A stretch of 32,496 nucleotides of DNA. Source: Betaproteobacteria bacterium. GTDB lineage: Bacteria > Pseudomonadota > Gammaproteobacteria > Burkholderiales > SG8-39. Shown piece by piece: positions 7,449 to 17,712 of this stretch (position 1 is the stretch's first letter; each line of letters begins with the position of its first letter). The stretch is from NCBI GenBank assembly GCA_005881575.1, contig VBCA01000032.1:1-32496 (forward strand), written 5' to 3'. The notes beneath the pieces are model-generated. The model was given only the letters and a program-made list of their open reading frames with translations, had not been told where the DNA came from and searched no databases. Both the position numbers and the translations under genes were made by a program.

Positions 7449-8170
7449 GCAAGGCTTCGATCCTTCCGCTGCGCCTTGCCGAAGTGTCATTCGCCGCCGG
7501 CGGGCGGACCATCATCGACCGGGTGTCGCTCGAAATTGAGACGGGACTGAGCACCATCATCCTGGGCGCGAACGGCGCCGGAAAAAGCGTGCTGATGCGT
7601 CTCATGCACGGCTTGCTCGAGCCTTCCTCGGGCCGCATCGATTGGAACGCGCCGGAGCGCCCGGGCGTTCCGAGGAAGCAGGCCATGGTGTTCCAGCGGC
7701 CCGTTATGCTGCGCCGCTCGGCCTACGGCAACGTCGCGTACGCACTGAAGATCGCCGGGATCCCCGAGCCCCGGCGCGCGGCGCTGGTGCGCGAGGCGCT
7801 CGAAAGCGTGGGGCTTTCGCACCTCGCGCGCAGGTCGGCTCGCGTGCTTTCCGGGGGCGAGCAGCAGCGGCTCGCACTCGCGCGGGCCTGGGCGCTGCAT
7901 CCTGAGGTGCTTTTCCTCGACGAGCCCACCGCCAGCCTCGACCCGAGCGCGACGCGCGAGATCGAATCGGTGATCAAGGCCTTCGATGCGGCGGGAACGA
8001 AGGTTGTCATGGCGACGCACAACCTCGGCCAGGCGCGGCGGCTGGGCGACGAGATCCTGTTTCTCGATCAAGGGAGGGTCGTCGAGCGCTCGCCGGTCGA
8101 GGATTTCTTTTCAAAACCGCAGTCGGCGCAAGCCGCCGCATTCATCAAGGGGCAGCTGCCGTGGATCTGA
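7445..8170 (+). CDS. tupC: Tungstate ABC transporter ATP-binding protein TupC
   Basis: A 241-residue ATPase with all expected motifs: Walker A GANGAGKS (residues 41-48), Q-loop in MVFQRPVML, signature LSGGEQQRLALARAW, Walker B VLFLDEPTASLD, and switch His in MATHNLGQA. It energises import through TupB. It is shorter than ModC and has no C-terminal molbindin/TOBE domain, as is usual for TupC. It overlaps tupB by four bases and tupA by ten bases. Confidence 0.93.
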   Translation: MSKASILPLRLAEVSFAAGGRTIIDRVSLEIETGLSTIILGANGAGKSVLMRLMHGLLEPSSGRIDWNAPERPGVPRKQAMVFQRPVMLRRSAYGNVAYALKIAGIPEPRRAALVREALESVGLSHLARRSARVLSGGEQQRLALARAWALHPEVLFLDEPTASLDPSATREIESVIKAFDAAGTKVVMATHNLGQARRLGDEILFLDQGRVVERSPVEDFFSKPQSAQAAAFIKGQLPWI

Positions 8171-8973
8171 TCCGAAGATTCCTGTTGCTTGCCGCGCTGC
8201 TCGCCGCCTTGCCGGCGCTCGCGCAGGAAAAATTCATCGTCGTCGCCTCGACCACCTCGACCGAGCAGTCGGGACTGTTCGGCTACCTGTTGCCTATTTT
8301 CCAGAAAAAGACCGGGATTCACGTTCGCGTGGTCGCGCTCGGCACGGGGCAGGCGCTCGATCTCGCGCGGCGCGGCGACGCCGACGTGGTGTTCGTACAC
8401 GCCCGGTCGGCCGAGGACAAATTCCTCGCCGAAGGCCACGGCGTCAGGCGCTTCGACGTCATGTACAACGATTTTGTCCTGGTCGGCCCGAGGGCGGATC
8501 CGGCGAAGGTCTCGGGCGGCGGGGACATCCTCGACGCCCTGAAAAAGATCAAAGCTGCGGGCGCGCCGTTCGTATCGCGGGGCGACAAGAGCGGCACGCA
8601 CATCGCCGAGCTCGATCTGTGGAAATTGGCCGGAATCGACATCGCCGCCGAGAAGGGGCCGTGGTACCGCGATACGGGCCAGGGAATGGGACCGGCCTTG
8701 AACACGGCTGCGGCGATGAACGCCTACATTCTCGCCGACCGCGGCACCTGGATCTCGTTCAAGAACCGGGGCGAGCTCGCCATCGTGGTCGAAGGCGACA
8801 AACGCCTGTTCAACCAGTACGGGGTGATGCTGGTGAATCCTGCGAAGCATTCCAGCGTGAAAAAAGATCTCGGCCAGGCGTTCGTCGACTGGATCATCTC
8901 TTCCGAGGGACAGAAGACGATCGCCGAGTACAAGATCGGCGGCGAACAACTGTTCTTTCCGAACGCGAAGTGA
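8161..8973 (+). CDS. tupA: Tungstate-binding periplasmic protein TupA
   Basis: A 270-residue periplasmic binding protein. Residues 1-21 are a signal peptide ending in ALA. The family signature TTSTEQSGL (31-39) just after it corresponds to the TTTS motif that in TupA proteins helps coordinate the oxyanion, and RGDKSGTH in the middle is another conserved TupA segment. Start is GTG inside the end of tupC; translation is probably coupled. In studied TupA proteins tungstate is bound far better than molybdate; whether this holds here is inference. The tupBCA order places the binding protein last, unlike the common tupABC order. Confidence 0.92.
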   Translation: MDLIRRFLLLAALLAALPALAQEKFIVVASTTSTEQSGLFGYLLPIFQKKTGIHVRVVALGTGQALDLARRGDADVVFVHARSAEDKFLAEGHGVRRFDVMYNDFVLVGPRADPAKVSGGGDILDALKKIKAAGAPFVSRGDKSGTHIAELDLWKLAGIDIAAEKGPWYRDTGQGMGPALNTAAAMNAYILADRGTWISFKNRGELAIVVEGDKRLFNQYGVMLVNPAKHSSVKKDLGQAFVDWIISSEGQKTIAEYKIGGEQLFFPNAK

Positions 8974-9018
8974 GCAGTCCCGTTCGCTATATCCGCGCGG
9001 GAATGACGCCCTGATACA

Positions 9019-9522
9019 ATGACGCGTATGAAGATCTTCGGCTTCGCCGGATGGTCTGGAAGCGGCAAGACCACGCTGATCGAGCAGCTCATTCCGCGCT
9101 TCGTCAAACGCGGTCTCAGGGTATCGATGATCAAGCACGCACATCACAGCTTCGACGTCGATCATCCGGGCAAAGACTCGTACCGCCACCGCGAAGCCGG
9201 CTGCAGCGAGGTGATGGTGGTGTCTGAAAAACGCTGGGTCATCATGCACGAGCTGCGCGGCGAGCCAGAGCCCTCGCTCGAGGAGCAGATCAAGCGCGTC
9301 TCGCCCTGCGATCTGCTGCTCGTTGAAGGCCACAAGCACCATCCTCTGCCGAAGCTCGAAGTCTGGCGCAAGGCCAACGGCAAGGCCTTGCTGCATCCGG
9401 AGGATGCGCACATCGTTGCGATCGCTGCGGATGCGCCGCTTGAAACGAAGCTGCCCCGCTTCGATCTCAACGATCACAGGGGTATCGAGGACTTCATCCT
9501 GAACTACAACGGATTCAGATGA
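9019..9522 (+). CDS. mobB: Molybdopterin-guanine dinucleotide biosynthesis adaptor MobB
   Basis: A 167-residue P-loop GTPase. Walker A is GWSGSGKTT (residues 11-19), and the MobB-type segments HAHHSFDVDHPGKDSYRHREAG and LLLVEGHKHHPLPKLEVWR are present. MobB assists MobA in attaching GMP to molybdopterin to form the MGD cofactor used by formate dehydrogenase. An alternative ATG at 9028 (MKIFGFAGWSG) fits the usual family start and may be the true one; neither has a clear ribosome binding site. The end overlaps moeA as ATGA. mobA itself is not in the window. Confidence 0.93.
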   Translation: MTRMKIFGFAGWSGSGKTTLIEQLIPRFVKRGLRVSMIKHAHHSFDVDHPGKDSYRHREAGCSEVMVVSEKRWVIMHELRGEPEPSLEEQIKRVSPCDLLLVEGHKHHPLPKLEVWRKANGKALLHPEDAHIVAIAADAPLETKLPRFDLNDHRGIEDFILNYNGFR

Positions 9523-10724
9523 ACACAGGCCTGCTCAACGTCGACGAGGCGCTCCAGCAACTTCTCGCCGGCGCGCGCTCCGTTTCCGAAACGGAAACGG
9601 TTGCGACGCTTTCTGCGACCGGCCGCGTGCTCGCTGCGGCGCAGCGCTCGACCATGAACGTTCCGCCCATGGACAACAGCGCGATGGATGGTTATGCGGT
9701 GCGTCTCGCCGATCTGAAAGGGCCTGAACCCCGGCTCAAAGTTGCGCAGAAAATCCAGGCGGGTTCCACGGGCAAGCCGCTCGCTCCAGGAACCGCAGCA
9801 CGGATCTTCACCGGTGCGCCGATTCCGGCCGGCGCTGATGCCATCGTAATGCAGGAACACTGCGTCGCCGAAGGCGACGTGGTCGTCGTCGAAAAAATCC
9901 CTGAGCGCGGAGAATGGATCCGCCTCACTGGCAGCGATATTCGCACGGGCGGAGAGGTTCTTCCCGCCGGAATCCGCTTGCGGCCCCAGGACACGGGGCT
10001 CGCTGCTTCGGTCGGCATCGCATCGCTCCCCGTCCGCCGACGCGTGCGTCTCGGCCTGTTCTTCACCGGCGATGAGCTGGTGATGCCCGGCGACCCGCTT
10101 CCGCCGGGGCGGATCTATAACTCGAACCGCTTCACGCTGAACGGCCTTGCGGGCATATTCGGGTGCGAGACTCGCGATTACGGGATCGTTCCCGATTCGC
10201 TGCCCGCGACGCGGGAAGCGCTGCGCCGCGCGGCAGCCGAGTGCGATGTGATCGTCACCAGCGGCGGCGTCTCCGTAGGAGATGCGGATTTCGTGAAGCC
10301 CGCGGTCGAGGCCGAAGGCGAACTCCTCATGTGGAAGATCGCCATGAAGCCGGGCCGGCCGCTCGCGTTCGGCCGCGTCGGCAAAGCCAATTTCATCGGG
10401 CTGCCGGGAAATCCGGTTTCGAGCTTCGTGACCTTCCTCGTATTCGTCCGGCCGTTTCTGCTCAAGACTCAGGGTGTCGCCGACGTCCAAGCCCACGCGA
10501 TTCTCGTGCGCGCGGATTTCGACTGGCCCGAACCCGATCCCCGGCGAGAATTTCTGCGCGTAAAATGGAACGCGCGCGGCGGGCTCGATCTGTATCCCAC
10601 GCAGGACTCCGCGGTGCTGATGTCCACGGCGTGGGCGGACGGCCTGGTCGACAATCCGGCCGAACATCGCATCCGCGCCGGGGACATGGTGAAGTTCATG
10701 CCGTATTCGGAGCTGTATCGATGA
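9519..10724 (+). CDS. moeA: Molybdopterin molybdenumtransferase MoeA
   Basis: A 401-residue enzyme that inserts molybdate (or tungstate) into adenylylated molybdopterin. Conserved segments are PPMDNSAMDGYAVR near residues 48-61, IFTGAPIPAGADAIVMQE, FTGDELVMPG, YNSNRFTL, TSGGVSVGDADFVK and GLPGNPVSSFVTF in order, and the C-terminal beta-barrel domain follows. Length equals the normal ~400 residues. It overlaps mobB and moaD by four bases each (ATGA), so the mobB-moeA-moaD-moaE genes are a tightly coupled operon. Confidence 0.95.
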   Translation: MNTGLLNVDEALQQLLAGARSVSETETVATLSATGRVLAAAQRSTMNVPPMDNSAMDGYAVRLADLKGPEPRLKVAQKIQAGSTGKPLAPGTAARIFTGAPIPAGADAIVMQEHCVAEGDVVVVEKIPERGEWIRLTGSDIRTGGEVLPAGIRLRPQDTGLAASVGIASLPVRRRVRLGLFFTGDELVMPGDPLPPGRIYNSNRFTLNGLAGIFGCETRDYGIVPDSLPATREALRRAAAECDVIVTSGGVSVGDADFVKPAVEAEGELLMWKIAMKPGRPLAFGRVGKANFIGLPGNPVSSFVTFLVFVRPFLLKTQGVADVQAHAILVRADFDWPEPDPRREFLRVKWNARGGLDLYPTQDSAVLMSTAWADGLVDNPAEHRIRAGDMVKFMPYSELYR

Positions 10725-10978
10725 AAGTCAAGGTCCTCTATCTGGCGAGCCTGCGCGAACAGCTGGGCAAACCCGGCGAAGACCTCGAAGTTTCGCCCGC
10801 GACATCCACGGTCGCGGGCCTGCGCACGCTGCTTATGGCTCGAGGAGGTGCTTGGCAGACGGCGCTGGCTCAGGGGAAGGCCCTGCGCGTCGCCGTCAAC
10901 CAGGAAATGGCGCAGCCGACGACTGCGGTGAAGCCGGGCGACGAAATCGCATTTTTCCCGCCGGTGACGGGAGGCTGA
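10721..10978 (+). CDS. moaD: Molybdopterin synthase sulfur carrier subunit MoaD
   Basis: An 85-residue ubiquitin-fold protein ending in the obligatory Gly-Gly (FFPPVTGG), the site that carries the thiocarboxylate used to make the dithiolene of molybdopterin. Start ATG overlaps the moeA stop as ATGA. MoaE, its partner, starts one base after the stop. Confidence 0.94.
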   Translation: MKVKVLYLASLREQLGKPGEDLEVSPATSTVAGLRTLLMARGGAWQTALAQGKALRVAVNQEMAQPTTAVKPGDEIAFFPPVTGG

Positions 10979-10979
10979 G

Positions 10980-11450
10980 ATGCCGGTGCGCATCCAGACG
11001 AAGGATTTCGACGCGGGTGCCGAGATCGCGGCGCTGCGGCGTGACAACCCCAAGGTCGGAGCGGTGGCGAGCTTCATCGGCTTGTGCCGCGACGCCAATG
11101 ATGGCACGGCGGTGACCAAGATGACGCTCGAGCACTATCCCGGCATGACCGAGAAGGCGCTCGAAAAGATCGTCTCCGAAGCAAAGCGCCGCTGGGACGT
11201 AATGGAGGTGCTCATCGTCCACCGCGTGGGCGAGCTGAAGCCCGCCGACCAGATCGTGCTCGTCGTGGTCACGGGAGCGCACCGCGGCGAGGCCTTCGCG
11301 GCCTGCGAATTCGTCATGGACTACCTCAAGACCCGCGCGCCGTTCTGGAAGAAAGAAGAAACTCCGCAGGGAGCGCGCTGGGTCGAAGCGCGAGCATCCG
11401 ACGACGAGGCCGCGCAGCGCTGGGAGCCCCCGAAGTCGAGCGCCGCCTGA
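10980..11450 (+). CDS. moaE: Molybdopterin synthase catalytic subunit MoaE
   Basis: A 156-residue large subunit of molybdopterin synthase. The family segments FIGLCRDANDG, LEHYPGMTEKAL, VHRVGELKPADQIVLVVV, AHRGEAFAACEFVMDYLK and the catalytic lysine region TRAPFWKKE are all visible. With MoaD it converts cyclic pyranopterin monophosphate to molybdopterin. moaA and moaC are not in the window and must be elsewhere. The stop at 11450 ends the cofactor operon; no clear terminator follows. Confidence 0.95.
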   Translation: MPVRIQTKDFDAGAEIAALRRDNPKVGAVASFIGLCRDANDGTAVTKMTLEHYPGMTEKALEKIVSEAKRRWDVMEVLIVHRVGELKPADQIVLVVVTGAHRGEAFAACEFVMDYLKTRAPFWKKEETPQGARWVEARASDDEAAQRWEPPKSSAA

Positions 11451-11635
11451 GTACCGGCGCGCCGTTTACGTCTGCCGCCTGGATCGCTATGATGGCGGCG
11501 TTTCCGGGAGATGGCATACCTCCCCTAACCGCCGCAAGGCTGATGATGCCTACGTAGCACGCCGGAGAGCGTTGGCGCGGGCGTCGGTTTCCACCCTCCG
11601 TCGTGGTTCAGAATAATGCGGAACGGAGGTTCTCA

Positions 11636-12853
11636 ATGACGGAAATTTGGGCTTTGGCCGCGCTCTGGCTCGGGCTTGCGTTGCTCGCGGCGCTGCTGTC
11701 CATCTGGTTGAAAGTTGCCAATGCGCTCTCCGAGATCCTGGTCGGCACTGCTGCGCAGCTCGTCCTCGGCGCTGCTTTCGGCGCCGCATTTCTGGGAGCG
11801 GATCAGGCCTGGATCAAGTTCCTCGCCGGCGCCGGCGCCATCGTGCTCACCTTCCTTGCAGGCGCCGAACTGGACCCCGAGGTTTTTAGGCGCAAATGGA
11901 AGGAAGCGACCGCGGTAGGTCTGATCAGCTTCTTCGCGCCGTTCTTCGGTTGCGCGGCGGCTGCGCGCTGGCTGCTCGGCTGGGACGTCGAGGCGAGCTG
12001 GCTCGCGGGGGTGGCGATGTCGACGACCTCGGTCGCGGTCGTGTACGCAGTGATGATCGAATTCGGTTTCAACGCGACCGACTACGGGAAGACGGTGCTC
12101 GCGGCCTGTTTCATCACCGACCTCGGAACCGTCATCGCGCTGGGCCTGATCTTCGCGCCGTTCACTCTCAGGACGGCGCTGTTCGTCGGCGGGCTGGGCT
12201 GCGCGGCCCTTGCCCTTCCGTGGCTCACCCCGCGATTTTTCCGGCGCTTCGGCGGCAGGCCCTCGGAGCTGGAGACGAAATTCCTGCTGCTGTTTCTCTT
12301 CGGGCTCGGCGCGCTGGCGGGTTGGGCCGACAGCGAAGCCGTGCTCCCCGCCTACGTGCTGGGCATGATGCTCGCGGGCACGGTCGGCAAGGACCACCTG
12401 CTGGTGCGGCGCCTGCGCACCCTGACCTTCGGCCTGCTGACGCCGTTTTACTTCATCCGGGCGGGCTCCTTCGTCTCGGTGCCCGCTCTGATCGCCGCGC
12501 CCGGCGCATTCCTCCTGATGCTCACGGTGAAGGTGGTGACCAAGATTGCAGGTGTGTATCCCGTGACCCAGGCTTTCCGATCTCCGCGGAAGGAAGGCAT
12601 GTATACGACGCTGTTGATGTCGACCGGCCTTACCTTCGGCACCATTTCGTCCCTGTTCGGCCTGTCGCACGGCATCGTCACCCAGGGGCAGTATTCGGCC
12701 CTGGTCGCCGCGGTGATAGCAAGCGCGGTCGTACCCACCCTGATCGCGAACATCTGGTTTCTCCCGCACCATCTGCTGCCGAAAGCGGACGAAGCGGATG
12801 CCGGGCAGGCCGTGTCTGGCCAGTCTTCTGCGTCGCAGGCACCGCGGAGTTGA
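11636..12853 (+). CDS. CPA2-type cation/proton antiporter (Kef/NapA-like)
   Basis: A 405-residue membrane protein with about twelve hydrophobic helices, resembling monovalent cation:proton antiporters of the CPA2 family. Family-like segments are LSEILVGTAAQLVLG, LTFLAGAELDPEVFRRKWKE and GVAMSTTSVAVVYAVM, with PAYVLGMMLAG later. There is no C-terminal RCK/TrkA-N domain, so it is not a full KefB/KefC. The start at 11636 is chosen for the ribosome binding site cggaggt; an in-frame GTG at 11603 has none. A universal stress protein follows by three bases, a common pairing that suggests a stress or pH role. Ion specificity cannot be read. The 185 bases upstream hold no other gene that I can support. 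Confidence 0.88.
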   Translation: MTEIWALAALWLGLALLAALLSIWLKVANALSEILVGTAAQLVLGAAFGAAFLGADQAWIKFLAGAGAIVLTFLAGAELDPEVFRRKWKEATAVGLISFFAPFFGCAAAARWLLGWDVEASWLAGVAMSTTSVAVVYAVMIEFGFNATDYGKTVLAACFITDLGTVIALGLIFAPFTLRTALFVGGLGCAALALPWLTPRFFRRFGGRPSELETKFLLLFLFGLGALAGWADSEAVLPAYVLGMMLAGTVGKDHLLVRRLRTLTFGLLTPFYFIRAGSFVSVPALIAAPGAFLLMLTVKVVTKIAGVYPVTQAFRSPRKEGMYTTLLMSTGLTFGTISSLFGLSHGIVTQGQYSALVAAVIASAVVPTLIANIWFLPHHLLPKADEADAGQAVSGQSSASQAPRS

Positions 12854-12856
12854 GCG

Positions 12857-13273
12857 ATGTACACGAAAATTCTCGTGGGTTACGACGGGTCTGAAGCCGG
12901 AAAGAAGGCGTTTGAGACCGCGCTTGAACTTGCAGCTACGCACGGCGCCGAATTGTACGTACTCACGGTATGCCGGCCGCCGGAGATCGGTGACGATGTC
13001 GAGACCGAGGCGGTGATCGAGAGCTCGCGGCGCCACCACCGAGGCCTGCTTGCCGAGTTGAAGCCGGCAGTCGCGGCGAAAGGCGTCAATGCGCACTTCG
13101 AGGTCGCAGTTGGACATCCCGCGGCGCAGATCATCTATGACGCCGACCGGCACGGGGTGGATCTCATCGTCGTCGGCGATCGCGGCCGCTCGACGTTCGC
13201 CCGACTGCTGCTCGGCTCAGTCTCGAAGCAGGTCGTGCAGTACGCCGACCGACCGGTCATGGTGGTGCGCTGA
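12857..13273 (+). CDS. Universal stress protein, UspA family
   Basis: A 138-residue single-domain Usp. The ATP-binding motif G-x2-G-x9-G-S is intact (GDRGRSTFARLLLGSVS), and Asp10 in LVGYDGSEAG fits the nucleotide-pocket position, so an ATP-binding type is expected. It starts three bases after the antiporter stop and is probably translated from the same mRNA. It ends 17 bases from the convergent kinase gene with no visible terminator between them. Confidence 0.93.
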   Translation: MYTKILVGYDGSEAGKKAFETALELAATHGAELYVLTVCRPPEIGDDVETEAVIESSRRHHRGLLAELKPAVAAKGVNAHFEVAVGHPAAQIIYDADRHGVDLIVVGDRGRSTFARLLLGSVSKQVVQYADRPVMVVR

Positions 13274-13290
13274 GCCGCCGCACTGCGACC

Positions 13291-14589
13291 TCAGCCGCGA
13301 CCGGCAAGCCGCAGGTTCGCCTGGGTGAGGCGATCGACCAGCACGCGCATGAACGCCTTGTTGAATCCGACCTGGCAAGCGTCGGTCGCGGCGCGCAAGG
13401 CGTCGGCCTTGATCTCCATGACGGTGATCTCGCCCACCGCCGTGATCGTTGTCGTGCGGCGCCCCGTCCGGCCGGCGAAATAGAGAATCTCGCCGAAGCA
13501 GCCCCCGGGCTTGATGGTGTTGAGTTGCTTGCCCAGGAGAGTCACGCTCACTTCGCCGGCTATCAGGAAGTAGAAACTGTCGCCCTGGTCGGCTTCCCGG
13601 ATGATGATGGTTCCCGCGTCCATGGTCTTCCAGCTGCCGATCCGCACGACCTCCCACAGGGCGACGTCGTCGAAGTCCTCGAAAAACGGCATATCGCGCA
13701 GATCGTTGAACTTCTGGGAATCGGAAACCGACGCACCGGAAAGGCGCAGCGTGGTGAAGGCCTGGCTGAGCTCTTTGCCGAACTCGAGCCAGGTCGTGTG
13801 GCGGGCGGCACGATCTTTTTCGATGGCCTTCATCACGATCTGGTCGAGCAGCGGCGACAGCTCCGGACGCAACGTCGCCGGGCGGGCCGGAACCGTGTTG
13901 AGAATGGCATAGCTGAGTCCCGCCTGGGTGTTCGCCTCGTAGGGCAGCCGGCCGGTGAGGAGGCGATACATCACCACGCCGAGCGAATAAATGTCGGTCT
14001 GGTGCGTAACGTCTTCCATACGGATCTGTTCGGGAGACATGTAGGCGGGGGAGCCCACGCCGGTGATCTGGGTCGTCTCCTGGCCGTGGCGCTGCTGAAA
14101 CGAGGCGCCGAAGTCGCTGACCTTGGTGTCGCCGGATTCCGAGAGCAGGATGTTTCCCGGCTTGATATCGCGGTGGATCACCCCGTGCTGGAACGCATAC
14201 TCGAGCGCGCGTATGCACTTGAAGATGATCTCGATGACCTTGCTCAAGGGCAGCAGGCTGGTGACGTCCGAGTGCGCCTCGAGCGTGGTGCCGGGCACGT
14301 ACTCCATGACCAGGTAGCTGTGCTCGGGCTCGACCACTGCGTCGAGGATCTCGACGATGTGCGGATGGCTGAGCTTGCCGGCGAGCGCGGCCTCGGCGAG
14401 GAACGCCTTGTGCATCATGCGCTCGGTCTGCGGATTGATGTTCTCGTCGAACAGGAACACCTTGATGGCGACGTCGCGGTCGGCGAACGGGTCGCGCGCG
14501 AGGTATACGCGGCTGGTCGCGCCGCTGCCGATCTCCCGAACGATCGGGTATTTGCCCAAGTGCTCCTGGAGCTCGAACTTCATCGCCAT
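13291..14589 (-). CDS. Ser/Thr protein kinase fused to cyclic-nucleotide-binding domain
   Basis: A 432-residue cytosolic protein with two domains. Residues 15-275 form a Hanks-type kinase: glycine loop GSGATSRV (21-28), lysine K43 in VAIK, alphaC Glu66, catalytic loop HRDIKPGN (139-146), DFG (159-161), and SPEQ replacing the usual APE. All catalytic residues are present, so it should be active, and the Arg before Asp141 suggests control by activation-loop phosphorylation. Residues about 303-395 form a cNMP-binding fold with the phosphate cassette FGEILYFAGRTGRRTTTI, including the conserved Glu and Arg. No membrane segment or PASTA domain is seen. Start is 14589 or 14583; both ATGs are in frame and lack a clear ribosome binding site. 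The same open frame continues far upstream antisense to clpB, which is not coding. The kinase is divergent from clpB and convergent with a usp gene. Confidence 0.9.
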   Translation of the reverse strand: MAMKFELQEHLGKYPIVREIGSGATSRVYLARDPFADRDVAIKVFLFDENINPQTERMMHKAFLAEAALAGKLSHPHIVEILDAVVEPEHSYLVMEYVPGTTLEAHSDVTSLLPLSKVIEIIFKCIRALEYAFQHGVIHRDIKPGNILLSESGDTKVSDFGASFQQRHGQETTQITGVGSPAYMSPEQIRMEDVTHQTDIYSLGVVMYRLLTGRLPYEANTQAGLSYAILNTVPARPATLRPELSPLLDQIVMKAIEKDRAARHTTWLEFGKELSQAFTTLRLSGASVSDSQKFNDLRDMPFFEDFDDVALWEVVRIGSWKTMDAGTIIIREADQGDSFYFLIAGEVSVTLLGKQLNTIKPGGCFGEILYFAGRTGRRTTTITAVGEITVMEIKADALRAATDACQVGFNKAFMRVLVDRLTQANLRLAGRG

Positions 14590-14610
14590 GGGTAATATGA
14601 TAGCCCCAGC

Positions 14611-14638
14611 CTTGAAAACGGCCCTTGCCCCCCCACCT
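14611..14638 (+). promoter_or_regulatory. Predicted sigma32 heat-shock promoter of clpB
   Basis: -35 CTTGAAA (14611-14617, full match), 13-base spacer, -10 CCCCACCT (14631-14638, one mismatch to CCCCATNT). The ATG of clpB is at 14647, nine bases after the -10 box end, so a normal start point would give an mRNA with almost no leader. No ribosome binding site is present, consistent with this. Confidence 0.75.
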
Positions 14639-14646
14639 GCGCCTCT

Positions 14647-17259
<2,613 letters not shown>

Positions 17260-17271
17260 AATCCGGGTTCG

Positions 17272-17712
17272 ATGTATGTCGCCGACTCCAAGCGCCTCAC
17301 CCACGCCGGGGCCAAGAAGATAGCCGACACCGCCGTCGCGAAGGCGAAGCAGGCCGGGATCGCGATCTCGGTCGCGGTCGCCGATTCGGGCGGACATCTC
17401 ATCGCGCTCGAGCGCATGGACGGCGGCCGCTTCCACTCGCTGCACTCGGCCACCACCAAGGCGGTGTGCGCGGCGTCGAACAAGCGTCCGACCTCTTCGC
17501 ACGGCGCTCAAGGACAAGCCCTCGACCTCGCGCATGCGCTGGGACTCGCGCTCGCTGCAGGACCGGAGCGCTGGACCGCGATGGAAGGCGGCTGCCCCGT
17601 CATCGTCGAAGGCGAGTGCATCGGCGGCGTGGGGGTGAGCGGCGGAGACTGGGCGACCGACGAGCGCATCGCCCGGGAGTCGGTGGAAGCCATAGGGGCG
17701 AAGCCCAAATAG
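17272..17712 (+). CDS. GlcG/HbpS-family (DUF336) protein
   Basis: A 146-residue protein of the GlcG/HbpS-like family. Visible family features are the N-terminal helix LTHAGAKKIADTAVAKAKQ, the strand SVAVADSGGHLIALERMDG, and the glycine-rich GGCPVIVEGECIGGVGVSGG. Members are found beside glycolate oxidase genes or as heme-binding, redox-sensing extracellular proteins (HbpS); this one has no signal peptide, so it is probably cytosolic. It starts 12 bases after clpB and runs directly into the next gene. Its role is not clear; an association with the downstream oxidoreductase and TctC receptor is suggested by spacing only. Confidence 0.85.
   Translation: MYVADSKRLTHAGAKKIADTAVAKAKQAGIAISVAVADSGGHLIALERMDGGRFHSLHSATTKAVCAASNKRPTSSHGAQGQALDLAHALGLALAAGPERWTAMEGGCPVIVEGECIGGVGVSGGDWATDERIARESVEAIGAKPK

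Noticed and set aside
8068-9477. 469-codon minus-strand open frame
   Set aside because: Antisense to tupA and mobB, both well supported. No recognisable domain; composition is that of a shadow frame.
11451-11635. Possible molybdenum-cofactor riboswitch or other structured RNA after moaE
   Set aside because: Only short stems such as GGGAG/CTCCC are visible and the downstream gene is an antiporter; no structure matching a known riboswitch was recognised.
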